In this document: positions 5,964 to 6,559 of the stretch, piece after piece
Numbering within the stretch: position 1 is the stretch's first letter
How the letters are laid out: each line of letters opens with the position of its first letter
Origin: Dehalococcoidia bacterium
GTDB lineage: Bacteria; Chloroflexota; Dehalococcoidia; Dehalococcoidales; JAUVZE01
Direction: 5' to 3'
NCBI GenBank assembly: GCA_004376435.1
Contig: SOJS01000034.1
Location: forward strand, 1-6,559
DNA length: 6,559 nt
Notes under the pieces: model-generated
What the model was told of the DNA's origin: nothing
Database searches by the model: none
Seen by the model: only the letters and a program-made list of their open reading frames with translations
Position numbers and translations under genes: made by a program

Positions 5964-6036
5964 GGGGATATAGCTCAGCTGGGAGAGCGCTGCGTTCGCA
6001 TCGCAGAGGTCGGGGGTTCGAATCCCCCTATCTCCA
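5964..6036 (+). tRNA. tRNA-Ala, anticodon CGC
   Basis: A complete 73-nt cloverleaf. The acceptor stem is GGGGATA (5964-5970) with TATCTCC (6029-6035). The D arm is GCTC/GAGC (5973-5976, 5985-5988). The anticodon stem CTGCG/CGCAG encloses TTCGCAT with anticodon CGC at 5997-5999, reading GCG. The variable loop is AGGTC, and the T stem GGGGG/CCCCC encloses TTCGAAT. The acceptor stem carries the G3-U70 wobble (5966 with 6033), the classic alanine identity element, and A73 is at 6036. CCA is not encoded. Its promoter lies just upstream. Its 3' end borders a truncated restriction-modification gene, so it may have served as an integration site. Confidence 0.97.
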
Positions 6037-6559
6037 CTTAAGGTCACTTTTGCAAAACTGGCCTGCTCCCTCTCTTCATTATTTACTTCGGCGAACTGCT
6101 CAACCGAAAGGTCAGGAATAAGATTATCACGGAAAGCAGCTAACTGACTATGGACAGTTCCACTTTCCAACTCCTTTTCGAAGGCATTCATGATAAGATT
6201 CCGAATCATGTGCGCCAAGCGGGCCATGCGCAGCGCCAGTTCTTTCGGGGTGCCTACAGACTCGGCCTTATGGGCAAGAAAGTCAGACAGAAGTTCGGTA
6301 ACAGCCTGAACTCCAGCCTTATCACGCTTTATTTTGCCTTCTTTCGTTGGTGTTCCCAGACGTGCTGAGAAACGATGCTCCCCATCTACATACCAGCGGA
6401 ACTCTACATAGTCGGTCAGGATAAGGTTAGTTAGTGAGTCACGATAGCGGCCAAGCTGTTCCGTTTTCTCCGCTTCATCAAGGCTCCTGCCGACATCTTT
6501 AGCCTCGATATAGCCAACCGTAAGTGCTCCCTTACTAACCACAAAATCAAGGGCGCCGC
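6037..6559 (-). pseudogene. Truncated restriction-modification enzyme: nuclease and linker part only (both ends missing)
   Basis: The frame is open to the right edge, so the N-terminus lies outside the window. Visible in order: a PD-(D/E)xK-like nuclease core, GALDFVVSKG then GYIEAKDVG (D, then 14 residues later ExK), then KTEQLGRYRDSLTNLILTDY and VEFRWYVDGEHR, then a helical linker ending FRDNLIPDLSVEQFAE. This order resembles the N-terminal part of large single-chain restriction-methyltransferases (type IIG/ISP-like), where I would expect an FADMYAQT-like continuation into the methyltransferase. Here similarity stops near 6087, about 50 bases before the tRNA, and no methyltransferase motif follows. 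The frame then continues antisense through the tRNA to a stop at 5925-5927, giving a tail with RGIRTPDLCDANAALSQLS, a recurrent artefact of translating tRNA backwards. I therefore end the gene-derived part at the tRNA and call it a remnant. Confidence 0.7.
6045..6060. other. Near-palindrome next to the tRNA 3' end
   Basis: CACTTTTGCAAAACTG has a perfect central TTTTGCAAAA and is symmetric over 16 bases except for one C-C mismatch pair. It lies eight bases after the tRNA, in the short stretch where the restriction-modification homology has already ended. It could be a recombinase site left by integration or a chance dyad; nothing else in the window supports a choice. Confidence 0.3.

Overview
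The window looks like bacterial chromosome, most plausibly a member of the Chloroflexota (Dehalococcoidia-like). That placement rests on the wording of GatB (NYPYPDLMKGYQ in its signature) and on general protein style, so it is an inference and not proven. Nearly everything from 1 to 5649 is one minus-strand gene block with very short gaps. Reading in transcription order (right to left), it holds gatB (tRNA amidotransferase subunit B), secG (translocon subunit), a SAM hydroxide adenosyltransferase, a UbiA-family membrane prenyltransferase, ccdA (transmembrane thiol-electron carrier), a TlpA/ResA-like thioredoxin, hpt (hypoxanthine phosphoribosyltransferase) and the first 41 codons of an adenine deaminase that runs off the left edge.

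Two sigma-70-type promoters with ideal 17-bp spacers can be read on the minus strand. One at 5621-5649 drives gatB and probably the genes behind it. One at 664-692 gives hpt-adeC its own start, with an almost leaderless mRNA. The UbiA-CcdA-TlpA trio points to envelope redox work (quinone or other prenylated lipid, disulfide reduction outside the membrane). hpt-adeC is a purine salvage pair (adenine to hypoxanthine to IMP).

From 5650 to 5950 there is no gene. This stretch is packed with structured repeats: two copies of a C-rich hairpin repeat in opposite orientation, a third unrelated hairpin, and a two-copy 28-nt tandem repeat that ends in a fourth hairpin. It separates the gatB promoter from a plus-strand promoter serving tRNA-Ala(CGC) at 5964-6036.

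Right of the tRNA lies a minus-strand fragment of a large restriction-modification enzyme: a D...ExK nuclease core and the helical linker, cut off where the methyltransferase domain should begin. Its reading frame stays open only because it continues antisense through the tRNA. This is probably the edge of an integrated or decayed genomic island at the tRNA 3' end and is the part most worth following. No complete new system is visible inside the window; the rest is ordinary housekeeping sequence.
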